DNA from: Candidatus Zixiibacteriota bacterium
GTDB lineage: Bacteria; Desulfobacterota; Binatia; UBA9968
Direction: 5' to 3'
Assembly (NCBI GenBank): GCA_035574315.1
Contig: DATLYW010000033.1
Span: 124,001 to 188,000 of the forward strand
Length of the DNA: 64,000 bases
In this document: piece by piece, positions 45,958 through 54,417 of the stretch
Numbering within the stretch: the first letter of the stretch is position 1
Layout of the letters: the number at the start of each line of letters is the position of its first letter
The notes under the pieces: model-generated
What the model saw: the letters and a program-made list of their open reading frames with translations, nothing else
Databases searched by the model: none
Told to the model about the DNA's origin: nothing
Made by a program: the position numbers and the translations under genes

Positions 45958-47394
45958 TTACTCGATCTTCCACTTCTCCTCGACGCGGTCCTTGAACTCC
46001 TTCGGGAAAGCGTTGACCGGCGGAAACCGATCCATCCACTTGTAGGGACGGCAGGCGTCGATCAAGACCCGGTCGGAGGTGTAGCCGCGCGGCGAACGCT
46101 CTTCGGGCGGCAGCGCCGGCTCGCACACCGACGCCCATACCCCCTTGACCACGTCCACCCCCTCGCGGACGTAACACCGGGTCGCCACCGCCCAGATCAC
46201 GTCGGCCGGGTTGGTTATGTCCACGTCGTCGTCGACCACGACCACGAATTTTCCGCCGTAAGCGCCCGCGCGAGCTCCCGCCGCCACCAGCAGGGCCTGC
46301 TTGGAGTGGCCGGCGTAGCGCTGCTTGATGGAGATCACCGTGAACGGCCCGGGCTGACCGCCGTAGACGAATCCCCATACTCCTTTGACGTCGGGAACGC
46401 CGGCTTTCTCAAGCTGCTCCCAGAGCGTCGCCGCGCCGAGGGGGATCGGCAGATAGCTCGCCGGCGGTTTGAGCGGCGGGGCGCCGAGGAGAATGGGATC
46501 GTTTCTGAAGTAGACGCGCTTGACGACCATCACGGGCGTCTCGCCGACGTTCTCCTCGGTGAAGTAGCCGGGCCATTCGCCGAACGGCCCTTCTTTCGGC
46601 ATTTCCTCGTCCTTCATCGGAGGCAACTCGCCTTCGAGGACAATCTCCGCGTTCGCGGGAATCGGTAACCCTGTCACGCCGCCGCGGACCACGGGCACCG
46701 GCGCTCCCTGGAGGTAGCCCGCGAACTCGTACTCGTTGACGTCCGGCGGCAGCGGCATCTGCGCGGCGAGAAAAATCGCGGGGCCCTGGCCCAGCGTGAT
46801 CGCGGCGGGAAGCGCTTTCCCGGCGGCGCGCGCCCGCTCGAACGCGAGCCGGCCGTGCTTCCCCATGTTCATCTTGACCGATACCGTGTTGCGGTTCTGG
46901 ACCATGACGCGGTAGGTACCGATGTTGATCCGCCCGGTTTCCGGGTCCCGCGTGATGACGCCGCAACCGGTGCCGATGTATGGACCGCCGTCGAGCTCGT
47001 GCCAGCGCGGGGCGGGAAATCGGTGGAGATCGACCTCGTCGCCGCTCATTTGATTCTCGAAAATCGGCCCGCCTTCGAGCTGCTCGACCGGCACCGGCTT
47101 GTAGGAGGCGAGCTTTTTTCTCCACGCGTAGAGATAGTCGACGCCTTTGAGGTTCGAGTCGATTCCCATCGCGGGTCCCGTGCGCCGGCAGGTGCGAAAG
47201 ACGTTGGTCACGACCCGAAAGCCCGCGGGATAGCCGTCGAATCGGTCGAACAGGAGCGCCGGTCCTTCCTTCTCGGCGGCGCGCTCCGTCAGCGCGCCGA
47301 CCTCGAGGTTCAGGTCGGCGCCGGAAATGCGACGAAGCTCGCCCATCGCTTCCAGAGTTTCAAGGTATTCCCGCATGTCGATGACGCCCGCCAT
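45958..47394 (-). CDS. UbiD-family prenylated-FMN decarboxylase
   Basis: A 478-residue cytoplasmic (de)carboxylase acting on aromatic or unsaturated acids through prenylated FMN. The prFMN/metal-binding segment INIGTYRVMVQNRNTVSVKM and the catalytic Glu-rich KEGPFGEWPGYFTEE motif are intact, as is the Arg in RGYTSDRVL. ATG 47394 is used because GGAGGT lies upstream and the protein starts as family members do. UbiX, needed to make prFMN, is not in the window. Neighbours suggest no specific substrate; ubiquinone/menaquinone or aromatic degradation are both possible. Confidence 0.9.
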   Translation of the reverse strand: MAGVIDMREYLETLEAMGELRRISGADLNLEVGALTERAAEKEGPALLFDRFDGYPAGFRVVTNVFRTCRRTGPAMGIDSNLKGVDYLYAWRKKLASYKPVPVEQLEGGPIFENQMSGDEVDLHRFPAPRWHELDGGPYIGTGCGVITRDPETGRINIGTYRVMVQNRNTVSVKMNMGKHGRLAFERARAAGKALPAAITLGQGPAIFLAAQMPLPPDVNEYEFAGYLQGAPVPVVRGGVTGLPIPANAEIVLEGELPPMKDEEMPKEGPFGEWPGYFTEENVGETPVMVVKRVYFRNDPILLGAPPLKPPASYLPIPLGAATLWEQLEKAGVPDVKGVWGFVYGGQPGPFTVISIKQRYAGHSKQALLVAAGARAGAYGGKFVVVVDDDVDITNPADVIWAVATRCYVREGVDVVKGVWASVCEPALPPEERSPRGYTSDRVLIDACRPYKWMDRFPPVNAFPKEFKDRVEEKWKIE

Positions 47395-47418
47395 TTCGGA
47401 CCTCCGCCGTTCGACGGC

Positions 47419-47447
47419 ATAGTAGCCCGAGGCGCTCCGGAGCGCAA
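47419..47447 (-). promoter_or_regulatory. Putative promoter of ubiD
   Basis: On the minus strand TTGCGC (47447-47442), 17 bases, TACTAT (47424-47419). The -35 is weak. The start codon is 25 bases downstream of the -10. Confidence 0.35.
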
Positions 47448-47545
47448 ACAGCCGCCCCGCTCTTCGAGCGGTCCGGGAAACCGAACGCGGCCCTCGGCAT
47501 CTTGCCAACCGGCGGAGCTTCCTTTACGCTGAGAACGTTTTGACG

Positions 47546-48868
47546 ATGCGGCGATCAATCCTTTTCTTTATCCCTTTTTTGGCCGTGTCGAGTTTCCGTC
47601 CGTCCGCCGTGGCCGCGCCGGTGCAAGAGTTCGTGCTCGACAACGGGCTCAAGGTTCTCCTGCTCGAGGACCGCAAGAGCCCGGCGGTGACCTTTCAGGT
47701 CTGGTACCGGGTGGGCTCGCGCAACGAAAAGGACGGCAAGAGCGGGCTCTCGCACTTTCTCGAGCACATGCTCTTCAAGGGGACGGCCAAGGTCGGGCCC
47801 GAGGAGTACTCGCGCATCATAGCGAAGAACGGGGGGCGCTCGAACGCCTTTACCACCCAGGACGTCACGGTCTATTTCGCCACCATGAGCCGCGAGAAGA
47901 TCGGGGTCGAGATCGAGCTGGAGGCGGACCGGATGGCCAACGCGTCGCTGAGCGCGGAGTTCTTCGAGCCGGAAAAGAAGGTCATCCAGGAAGAGCGCCG
48001 GCTGCGGACCGAGGACCAGCCGGTCTCGGCGCTCGCGGAGACGACCGGCGCGGTGGCCTATCTGGTTCATCCCTACCGCCGGCCCGTCGTGGGCTGGATG
48101 GAAGACATCGTCCGCTTGAGCCGGCAGGATCTCGTCGATTACTACAGGCTCTATTACGTGCCGAACAACGCCTTCATCGTCATGGTGGGAGACTTCGAGA
48201 TCGCCGAGGTCCTGCCGAAGATCAAGGCCGCGTTCGGCGCGATCCAGCGAGGCCCTCAGCCACCGAAGGTCGAGGTGGTCGAGCCGCCGCAGCGCGGCGA
48301 GCGGCGCGTGATCCTGAAAAGGCCCGCCGAGCTGCCGTTCATTCTGATCTACTACCACGCGCCTAACCTGAAGAACCCGGACAGCTTCGCGCTGGAGGTG
48401 CTGACCTACATCCTGGCGGGAGGGCGCAGCTCCCGCCTCTACCGCGAGCTGGTGTACGAGAAGCGCCTGGCGCGCAGCATCGACGCGGACTACAGCAGTG
48501 TCTCGGTCGATCCGCCGGTCCTTTCCATAACGGCGCAGCTGATGCCCGGCCGGGACGTCGCGGCGGTGGAGCGGGAGATCGACGCCCTGATCGACCGGGT
48601 GAAAACCGAGGGCGTGACCGAGCGCGAGCTCGAAAAGGCCAAGAACCAGATCGAGGCCGGGTTCGTCTTCGCGCAAGATTCGGTCTTCGGCCAGGCGCTC
48701 AAGATCGGCTACTACGAAGCGGTCGGCGACTGGCGGCTGATGAACAATTATCTCGACGGGATCCGCAAGGTAAGTCGGGACGACGTCGTCCGGGTCGCCC
48801 GACAGTACCTGGACCGCGACCGCCGCACCGTAGGGATCCTCGTGCCGACATCGGAAAACGTGCAGTGA
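47546..48868 (+). CDS. M16 zinc peptidase, catalytic subunit (PqqL/MPP-beta-like)
   Basis: A 440-residue secreted protein with a signal peptide (SILFFIPFLAVSSFRPSAVA). The inverted zinc motif HxxEH is His70-Phe-Leu-Glu73-His74, and the distal glutamate sits in EIELEADRM. The two-domain M16 fold is complete, ending with DYSSVSVDPPVLSI and FVFAQDSVFGQALKIGYYEA. It is translated with the next gene (overlap of four bases), a homologue without the zinc motif. Together they probably make a periplasmic heterodimeric peptidase. ATG 47546 is preferred over TTG 47540. Confidence 0.9.
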   Translation: MRRSILFFIPFLAVSSFRPSAVAAPVQEFVLDNGLKVLLLEDRKSPAVTFQVWYRVGSRNEKDGKSGLSHFLEHMLFKGTAKVGPEEYSRIIAKNGGRSNAFTTQDVTVYFATMSREKIGVEIELEADRMANASLSAEFFEPEKKVIQEERRLRTEDQPVSALAETTGAVAYLVHPYRRPVVGWMEDIVRLSRQDLVDYYRLYYVPNNAFIVMVGDFEIAEVLPKIKAAFGAIQRGPQPPKVEVVEPPQRGERRVILKRPAELPFILIYYHAPNLKNPDSFALEVLTYILAGGRSSRLYRELVYEKRLARSIDADYSSVSVDPPVLSITAQLMPGRDVAAVEREIDALIDRVKTEGVTERELEKAKNQIEAGFVFAQDSVFGQALKIGYYEAVGDWRLMNNYLDGIRKVSRDDVVRVARQYLDRDRRTVGILVPTSENVQ

Positions 48869-50190
48869 AACCGTTTCTATGGCTTTCCACAGTCGCGCTG
48901 CTTGAGTGTCTTGCCGTGACCTCTTCGTCCGCCGGACTGGCTCCCAAACGATCGGTGCTGGACAACGGCCTGGTGCTCGTGACCTCGGAGCGAAGGGCGC
49001 TGCCGATGGTCGCCATCGAGCTGCTGATCGCCGCGGGCTCCCGCTACGACCCGCGCGACCGCGAGGGCGCGGCCAACCTGGTCGCTCGCCTGCTCACGTA
49101 CGGGACCAGGGAGCGCTCGGCGCTGCAGATCAACGAGACGCTGGACTTCATCGGCGCGAGCCTGTCCACCTCGTGCGCCGAGGACCTGGTAACGGTAAGC
49201 CTGACGATTCTCAAAAAAGATCTGGACACCGGCCTCAAGCTGCTCTCGGAGATCCTCACCGAGTCGGTCTTCCCGCCGGAAGAGGTCGATCGGCAGAAGC
49301 AGTCGGTCGCGGCGCTCATCAGGGCCAAGGAGGAAAATCCCGGGGACGTCGCGCAGAGGAAATTCCAGGAGACGCTCTATCCCGACAGCCGGCTGGGCAA
49401 GCCGGTGGAGGGCACCGAAGTTTCCCTCCGGGCGATCGGCCGGGACGATCTGCTGGACTTCTTCCACCGGTATTACCGGCCCAACCGGACCATCGTCGCG
49501 GTCGTCGGCGACATCTCCCATGCCGAGATGGAGCGAGCCGTTGCGGCGGCGTTTCGTTCCTGGCGCGAAGGGGAGCCTCCCGCGGGCCCGCTCACTCCGG
49601 CGGTTCCCGAGGCGGCGCGGACGGTGCGCGTCGACAAGGAGCTGACGCAGGCCAACATCATTCTGGGCCACGAAGGCATCGGCCGCGAAAATCCCGACTA
49701 CTACGCCGTTCAGGTCATGAACTACATTCTCGGCGGAGGCGGCTTTTCCTCGCGCGCCGTGGAGGCGATCCGCAACCAGCGGGGGCTCGCCTATTCGGTG
49801 TACAGCTATTTCGGCGCCGAGAAAGGCCGCGGCACGTTCGAGTTCGTGATGCAGACCCGGAACGAGACCGCGCGCGAGGCGATCCGGCTCGCGCGCGAGG
49901 AGATCCGGCGGATCCGGGAGCAGCCGGTCGGGGAAGAGGAGCTGAGCGACGCCAAACAATACCTGATCGGAAGCTTCCCGCTGCGGCTCGACACCAATCG
50001 CAGGATGGCAAGCTTTCTGGCCCAGGTGGAGTACTTCGGGCTCGGCCTGGACTATCCGGAGCGGTATCCGGAATACATCCGCCGGGTGAGCCGCGAGGAC
50101 GTGCTGCGAGTGGCGCAAAAATACCTGCACCCGGACAAGCTCATTACGGTCATCGTCGGCGACGCGAAGAAGATCGGCGACAGCGGGTGA
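48865..50190 (+). CDS. M16-family non-catalytic partner subunit
   Basis: A 441-residue homologue of the upstream peptidase with its own signal peptide (FLWLSTVALLECLAVTSSSA). At the place of HxxEH it reads REGAANLVARLL, so the zinc ligands are absent. The C-terminal substrate-binding features (LGHEGIGRENPDYYAVQVMN, GGGFSSRAVEAIRNQRGLAYS) remain. This catalytic/inactive pairing is known from mitochondrial processing peptidase and from bacterial M16 pairs. It starts at GTG 48865, overlapping the first gene by four bases. Confidence 0.9.
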   Translation: MKPFLWLSTVALLECLAVTSSSAGLAPKRSVLDNGLVLVTSERRALPMVAIELLIAAGSRYDPRDREGAANLVARLLTYGTRERSALQINETLDFIGASLSTSCAEDLVTVSLTILKKDLDTGLKLLSEILTESVFPPEEVDRQKQSVAALIRAKEENPGDVAQRKFQETLYPDSRLGKPVEGTEVSLRAIGRDDLLDFFHRYYRPNRTIVAVVGDISHAEMERAVAAAFRSWREGEPPAGPLTPAVPEAARTVRVDKELTQANIILGHEGIGRENPDYYAVQVMNYILGGGGFSSRAVEAIRNQRGLAYSVYSYFGAEKGRGTFEFVMQTRNETAREAIRLAREEIRRIREQPVGEEELSDAKQYLIGSFPLRLDTNRRMASFLAQVEYFGLGLDYPERYPEYIRRVSREDVLRVAQKYLHPDKLITVIVGDAKKIGDSG

Positions 50191-50238
50191 CACGGAGGTC
50201 GATTTCCGCGCTCGCCGTTTCCGGGCGCGGCAAATTGC

Positions 50239-50268
50239 TTGACAGTCCGCCGACGGCTGCGGCATAGT
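50239..50268 (+). promoter_or_regulatory. Putative promoter of the response-regulator gene
   Basis: A perfect TTGACA (50239-50244), 18 bases, CATAGT (50263-50268). The start codon of the regulator is 25 bases beyond the -10. Confidence 0.55.
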
Positions 50269-50293
50269 GGATACGTCACCGCGAGCCGGGAAC

Positions 50294-50665
50294 ATGAAGA
50301 AAGTTCTCATCGTGGAAGACCACGCCGACATGCGCGAGCTGCTGGCGTGGCAGATCGAGCTGATGGGCTTTCAGCCGATCTCGGCGAAGCACGGCCGCGA
50401 GGGGCTCGAGAAGGCGATTGCGGAAAAGCCGCAGCTGGTGCTCATGGACATCATGATGCCGGGAATGGACGGCTGGGAGACCGCGCGCGCGTTGCGCTCG
50501 CATCCGGAGACCAAGGACATCCCCATCCTGGCCGCCACGGCGCTGTTCCGCGACACCGATCTCAAGAGCTGCGTGGACGCCGGCTGCAACAGCTACATCG
50601 TCAAACCGTTCACTTTTCAGGAACTCCAGGGTAAGGTCCGGGAATTGCTGCCTTCCGGTCAGTGA
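50294..50665 (+). CDS. Single-domain response regulator (CheY-like)
   Basis: A 123-residue receiver domain without an output domain. The acidic pocket is VEDH (residues 7-10), the phospho-acceptor is Asp52 in LMDIMMPGMDG, the conserved Thr/Ser is in ATAL, and Lys in IVKPF. ATG 50294 gives MKKVLIVEDH. Partners are not adjacent: the closest kinases are the three-GAF kinase (7 kb away) and NtrB. It may work as a phosphate shuttle or protein-protein switch. The following cca-type gene begins 66 bp later. Confidence 0.92.
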   Translation: MKKVLIVEDHADMRELLAWQIELMGFQPISAKHGREGLEKAIAEKPQLVLMDIMMPGMDGWETARALRSHPETKDIPILAATALFRDTDLKSCVDAGCNSYIVKPFTFQELQGKVRELLPSGQ

Positions 50666-50731
50666 CCGGAAGCCCCGGTCTCACGCTTCCCGTTCCGGCT
50701 CTCTCCCAAAAGGCCGACCCGCGAGGCTGCC

Positions 50732-52051
50732 ATGCCCCAGAAGGACCAGGCGGTTGCGATCGTCAAGCGGTTGCGCGAGCACGGATACCAGAGCTATCTC
50801 GCGGGCGGCTGCGTGCGCGATTTCCTGCTGGGCAGGGAGCCGCAGGATTACGACGTGACGACGGACGCCAGACCCGAAGAGGTCCGGCGGCTGTTCGACC
50901 GGACCGTTCCCGTCGGGGCGCAGTTCGGTGTTGTGCTGGTGATCGTCGATGGCGAGGGGTACGAAGTCGCCACCTTCCGCTTCGACGGTCCGTATCTCGA
51001 CGGCCGCAGACCGAGCGAGGTGCGCTATGGCACGCTCGAAGAGGACATCCGGCGCCGAGACTTCACCATCAACGGGATGGTTTACGACCCGCTGGCCGAC
51101 AAGATCATCGATCTGGTGGGAGGCGTCGAGGACCTCAGGAGACGCCGGGTGCGCGCGATCGGGGATCCCGCCGCCCGGTTCGAGGAAGATCGCCTGCGCA
51201 TGATCCGGGCAGTCCGCTTCGCCGCAGCGCTCGGCTTCGAGATCGAGCCCGACACGCTCGCCGCCATCCGGAAGCTGGCCGGCGGGATCACGACGATTTC
51301 CTGGGAGCGGATCGGCGACGAGGTCACGCGCATCCTCACGGAAGGGGGAGCGCGGCGCGGGTTCGAGTTGCTCGACGAGACGGGGCTGCTCCGGCCGATC
51401 CTACCGGAGATCGAGGCGTTGAAAGGCGTGGAGCAGAGCCCCGATTATCACCCGGAAGGGGACGTCTTCACGCACACGCTGCTGATGCTCGGCCATCTCG
51501 AGAACCCGTCCGAGACGCTGGCCTACGGCTGCCTGCTGCACGATATCGGCAAGCCGGCCTGCCAGCGCCGCGAAGGGGAACGGATCACGTTCTACGGCCA
51601 CGCGGAGCTCGGCGCCGAGATGGCGGAAGCCGTCTTGAAGCGGCTGAAGCGAGGGCGGGCCGCATGGGAGCGGGTCGCTTTTCTGGTGCGCAACCATCTG
51701 CGCCACACGCAGGCGCCCAACATGCGCCTGAGCACGCTCAAGCGTTTCCTGCGCCAGGAGGGCATCGAAGAGCTGCTGGAGCTCACCCGGATCGACGCGC
51801 TGGCGGGGAACGGCGACCTGCGATACTACCGGTTCTGCAAGGAAAAGCTCGCGGAGTTCAAAGAGGAGGAGATCCGTCCGGCGCCGCTTCTGCGGGGGGC
51901 GGACTTGATCGAGATGGGATTCGAACCGGGACCGCTTTTCAGCGAGATCCTCGGGCAGGTCGAAGAGAGGCAGCTCTCGGGCGAGCTTGCCACCCGCGAA
52001 GCGGCGGTCGACTGGGTGCGGCGACACTACAAGCGTGAGGTCCAAGGATGA
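50732..52051 (+). CDS. tRNA nucleotidyltransferase / poly(A) polymerase family protein with HD domain
   Basis: A 439-residue class II nucleotidyltransferase. The N-terminal head has AGGCVRDFLLGREPQDYDVTT with the two catalytic aspartates (D-x-D), then RRRDFTINGMVYDP and RFEEDRLRMIRAVRFAA. A C-terminal HD domain (CLLHDIGKP, HAELGAEMA) resembles bacterial CCA-adding enzymes with phosphohydrolase activity. Either CCA addition or polyadenylation could be its task; sequence does not separate them securely. It overlaps the molybdenum hydroxylase gene by four bases. Confidence 0.88.
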   Translation: MPQKDQAVAIVKRLREHGYQSYLAGGCVRDFLLGREPQDYDVTTDARPEEVRRLFDRTVPVGAQFGVVLVIVDGEGYEVATFRFDGPYLDGRRPSEVRYGTLEEDIRRRDFTINGMVYDPLADKIIDLVGGVEDLRRRRVRAIGDPAARFEEDRLRMIRAVRFAAALGFEIEPDTLAAIRKLAGGITTISWERIGDEVTRILTEGGARRGFELLDETGLLRPILPEIEALKGVEQSPDYHPEGDVFTHTLLMLGHLENPSETLAYGCLLHDIGKPACQRREGERITFYGHAELGAEMAEAVLKRLKRGRAAWERVAFLVRNHLRHTQAPNMRLSTLKRFLRQEGIEELLELTRIDALAGNGDLRYYRFCKEKLAEFKEEEIRPAPLLRGADLIEMGFEPGPLFSEILGQVEERQLSGELATREAAVDWVRRHYKREVQG

Positions 52052-54417
52052 AGAAAGCGGGGGCATACAACATTGTCGGCAGAGCGCAGCCGCGCATCGA
52101 CGGCGAGGAGAAGACGACAGGCCGGGCGCTCTACACGGTGGACGTGGCGCTGCCGGGGATGGCCCACGCCAGGGTCCTGCGGAGCCCCTATGCGCACGCC
52201 CGGCTGCTTCGTGTCGACGCCAGCAAGGCGGAGCGACTGCCGGGCGTCTACGCCGTGATCACCCGCGAGGACCAGCGGCACCTCGGGATGTTCGGAGCCG
52301 CTTACAAGGACCAGACGATCGTGGCCGTCGACAAGGTGCGGTACGCGGGCGATCCGGTCGCCGCCGTGGCCGCCGCGGACGAGGAGATCGCCGAAGAGGC
52401 GCTCGATCTGATCGAGGTGGACTACGAGGAGCTTCCCGCGGTCACCTCGATCGAAGAGGCGCTGGCGCCGGGCGCTCCCCTGGTGCACGATACGGCTTCC
52501 TCCGGCGGCGAGCTGATGGGCCAGCGCTACGAGGCGCCGAAGGAGTTCGCGGGGACCAACCTCTGCTACCGCTTCAGCTACTCCAAAGGAGACGTGGAGA
52601 AAGGATTCTCCCAGTCGGATTACGTTTTCGACCACACCTTCACCTTCCCGCGCGTGCAGCATTTCTCCATGGAGCCGCACGCGACGGTGGCGCACGTCGA
52701 AGGGGATCGCATCACGCTCTGGACCGGGACGCAGGAGCCCTTTACCCTCCGCGAGCACCTCGCCGAGATCTTCCATTTGCCGCTGAACCGCATCCGGATC
52801 ATCGTTCCGTACGTCGGCGGCGGATACGGCGGCAAGCTTGCGGTCAAGACCGAGCCTCTGGCCGCCGCGCTTTCCTGGAAGGCGCGCCGCCCGGTCCGGC
52901 TCGTGCACACGATCGAAGAGAGCTTCAAGACGGTGACCCGCCATCCTTCCCGCGTGCGGATCAAGACCGGCGTGACCCGGGACGGCAGGCTCGTCGCGCG
53001 CCAGTGCGTTATCCACATGAACACCGGCGCCTACGCGGACGCCGGCCCCCGGGTCACGCAAAAGGCGGGCTACCGCTGCTTCGGACCGTACCGGCTGCCT
53101 CACATGAAGACCGACGCCTACACCGTGTACAGCAACACGGTTCCGGCCGGAGCCTACCGCGGGTTCGGAACCTTGCAGGTCACGTGGGCCTACGAGTCGC
53201 AGATGGACATCATCGCCGAAGCGCTCGGCCTGGACCCGCTCGAGTTTCGCCTGAAGAACCTGCTCAGGAAGGGGGAGCTGTATACGCCGGGGGACACGCC
53301 CGTGGACTGCGATCTCAGGGCGGGCCTGCTGCGGGCCGCCGAGGAGATCGGCTGGCGGGAAAGGGCGAAGCCGCGTCGCGGCAAGGGGCTGGCGGTATGC
53401 ATGAAAGACGGGGGCGGTACGTACAAGATCTCGTCGGCCGCGGTCAAGCTGAACGCCGACGGAAGCGTGGTGCTGCTCACCGGCACGGTGGAGATCGGCC
53501 AGGGAGCGAGAACCGCGCTCAGCCAGATCGTGGCCGAAGAGCTGGGGCTGCCGTTCGACCGGATCACCGTGGCGCAGCTCGATACCGACGTCACGCCTTA
53601 CGACGTCAACACCAACGCCAGCAGCTCCACGGTGGTCATGGGGCTCGCCGTTCAACGGGCGGCTCAGGACCTCAAGCGGCAGCTCATCCGTCACGGGGCG
53701 AAGCTCCTCGGGGTCCGGCCGGATCGGCTGTCGCTGCGCGACGGCGCGGTGCACGCGGGCAAGGGAAAGTCCGTTTCCTTCGCGCGGATCATGCAGCACG
53801 TTTTTCTCTCCAAAGGCGGCGAGCTGATCGGGCGGGGCGCCTATCAGGACATCAAGAGCACCAAGGCGGCGCTGGGCTCGCCGACGACCTTCTGGGAGAT
53901 CAGCTGGGGAGCCGCCGAAGTCGAGGTCGATCCGGAAACCGGGGTCATCCGGCTGGTGAAATACATTTCGCTGTCCGACGTCGGGCAGGCGATCCATCCG
54001 GTGTTGTGCGAGGGGCAGGACGAAGGGGCGGTGGTGAACGCTATCGGCCACAGCCTGTTCGAGGAAATGGTCTATCGGGACGGCCAGCTCTTGAATCCCA
54101 ACCTGATCGACTACCGGATCCCGACCTTCGCCCATCTGCCCGACCGACTGGAGACGGTTCTGATCGAAAGCCACAACGGGCCCGGTCCGTTTGGCGCCAA
54201 AGGGATGGGGGAAGGTGGGCTATTGCCGGTTGCGGCGGCGATCGCAAACGCCGTTTACCGGGCCGCAGGAGTCAGGCTCTTCGATCTGCCCCTCTCGCCC
54301 GAAAAGGTGTGGCGCGCCCTGCGGCAACAGGGGGGTGCCGTCGGCGTCCGGCCGGATGAAGCGGCTATCCGGCGCCGAAAAGCTGAAAGACCAGGCCCTC
54401 GGGAAAAGGAACGTTGA
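52048..54417 (+). CDS. Xanthine-dehydrogenase-family molybdopterin-binding large subunit
   Basis: A 789-residue large subunit of the molybdenum hydroxylase family (CO dehydrogenase CoxL, XdhA, nicotinate/quinoline oxidases). Domains: the aldehyde-oxidase ab-hammerhead at about 15-120, then MoCo domains. The active-site segment GAYRGFGTLQ and the catalytic Glu in GPFGAKGMGEGGLLPV are present. The CoxL-specific AYXCSFR loop is not seen, so CO oxidation is unlikely. Normally FAD and [2Fe-2S] subunits are encoded alongside; neither is found here. Start overlaps the cca-type gene by four bases and the 3' end overlaps the convergent tctAB by 53 bp. Confidence 0.88.
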   Translation: MKKAGAYNIVGRAQPRIDGEEKTTGRALYTVDVALPGMAHARVLRSPYAHARLLRVDASKAERLPGVYAVITREDQRHLGMFGAAYKDQTIVAVDKVRYAGDPVAAVAAADEEIAEEALDLIEVDYEELPAVTSIEEALAPGAPLVHDTASSGGELMGQRYEAPKEFAGTNLCYRFSYSKGDVEKGFSQSDYVFDHTFTFPRVQHFSMEPHATVAHVEGDRITLWTGTQEPFTLREHLAEIFHLPLNRIRIIVPYVGGGYGGKLAVKTEPLAAALSWKARRPVRLVHTIEESFKTVTRHPSRVRIKTGVTRDGRLVARQCVIHMNTGAYADAGPRVTQKAGYRCFGPYRLPHMKTDAYTVYSNTVPAGAYRGFGTLQVTWAYESQMDIIAEALGLDPLEFRLKNLLRKGELYTPGDTPVDCDLRAGLLRAAEEIGWRERAKPRRGKGLAVCMKDGGGTYKISSAAVKLNADGSVVLLTGTVEIGQGARTALSQIVAEELGLPFDRITVAQLDTDVTPYDVNTNASSSTVVMGLAVQRAAQDLKRQLIRHGAKLLGVRPDRLSLRDGAVHAGKGKSVSFARIMQHVFLSKGGELIGRGAYQDIKSTKAALGSPTTFWEISWGAAEVEVDPETGVIRLVKYISLSDVGQAIHPVLCEGQDEGAVVNAIGHSLFEEMVYRDGQLLNPNLIDYRIPTFAHLPDRLETVLIESHNGPGPFGAKGMGEGGLLPVAAAIANAVYRAAGVRLFDLPLSPEKVWRALRQQGGAVGVRPDEAAIRRRKAERPGPREKER

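Noticed and set aside
52048-54417. Aerobic CO dehydrogenase large subunit (coxL form I)
   Set aside because: The AYXCSFR active-site loop was not found and no coxS/coxM genes are nearby.
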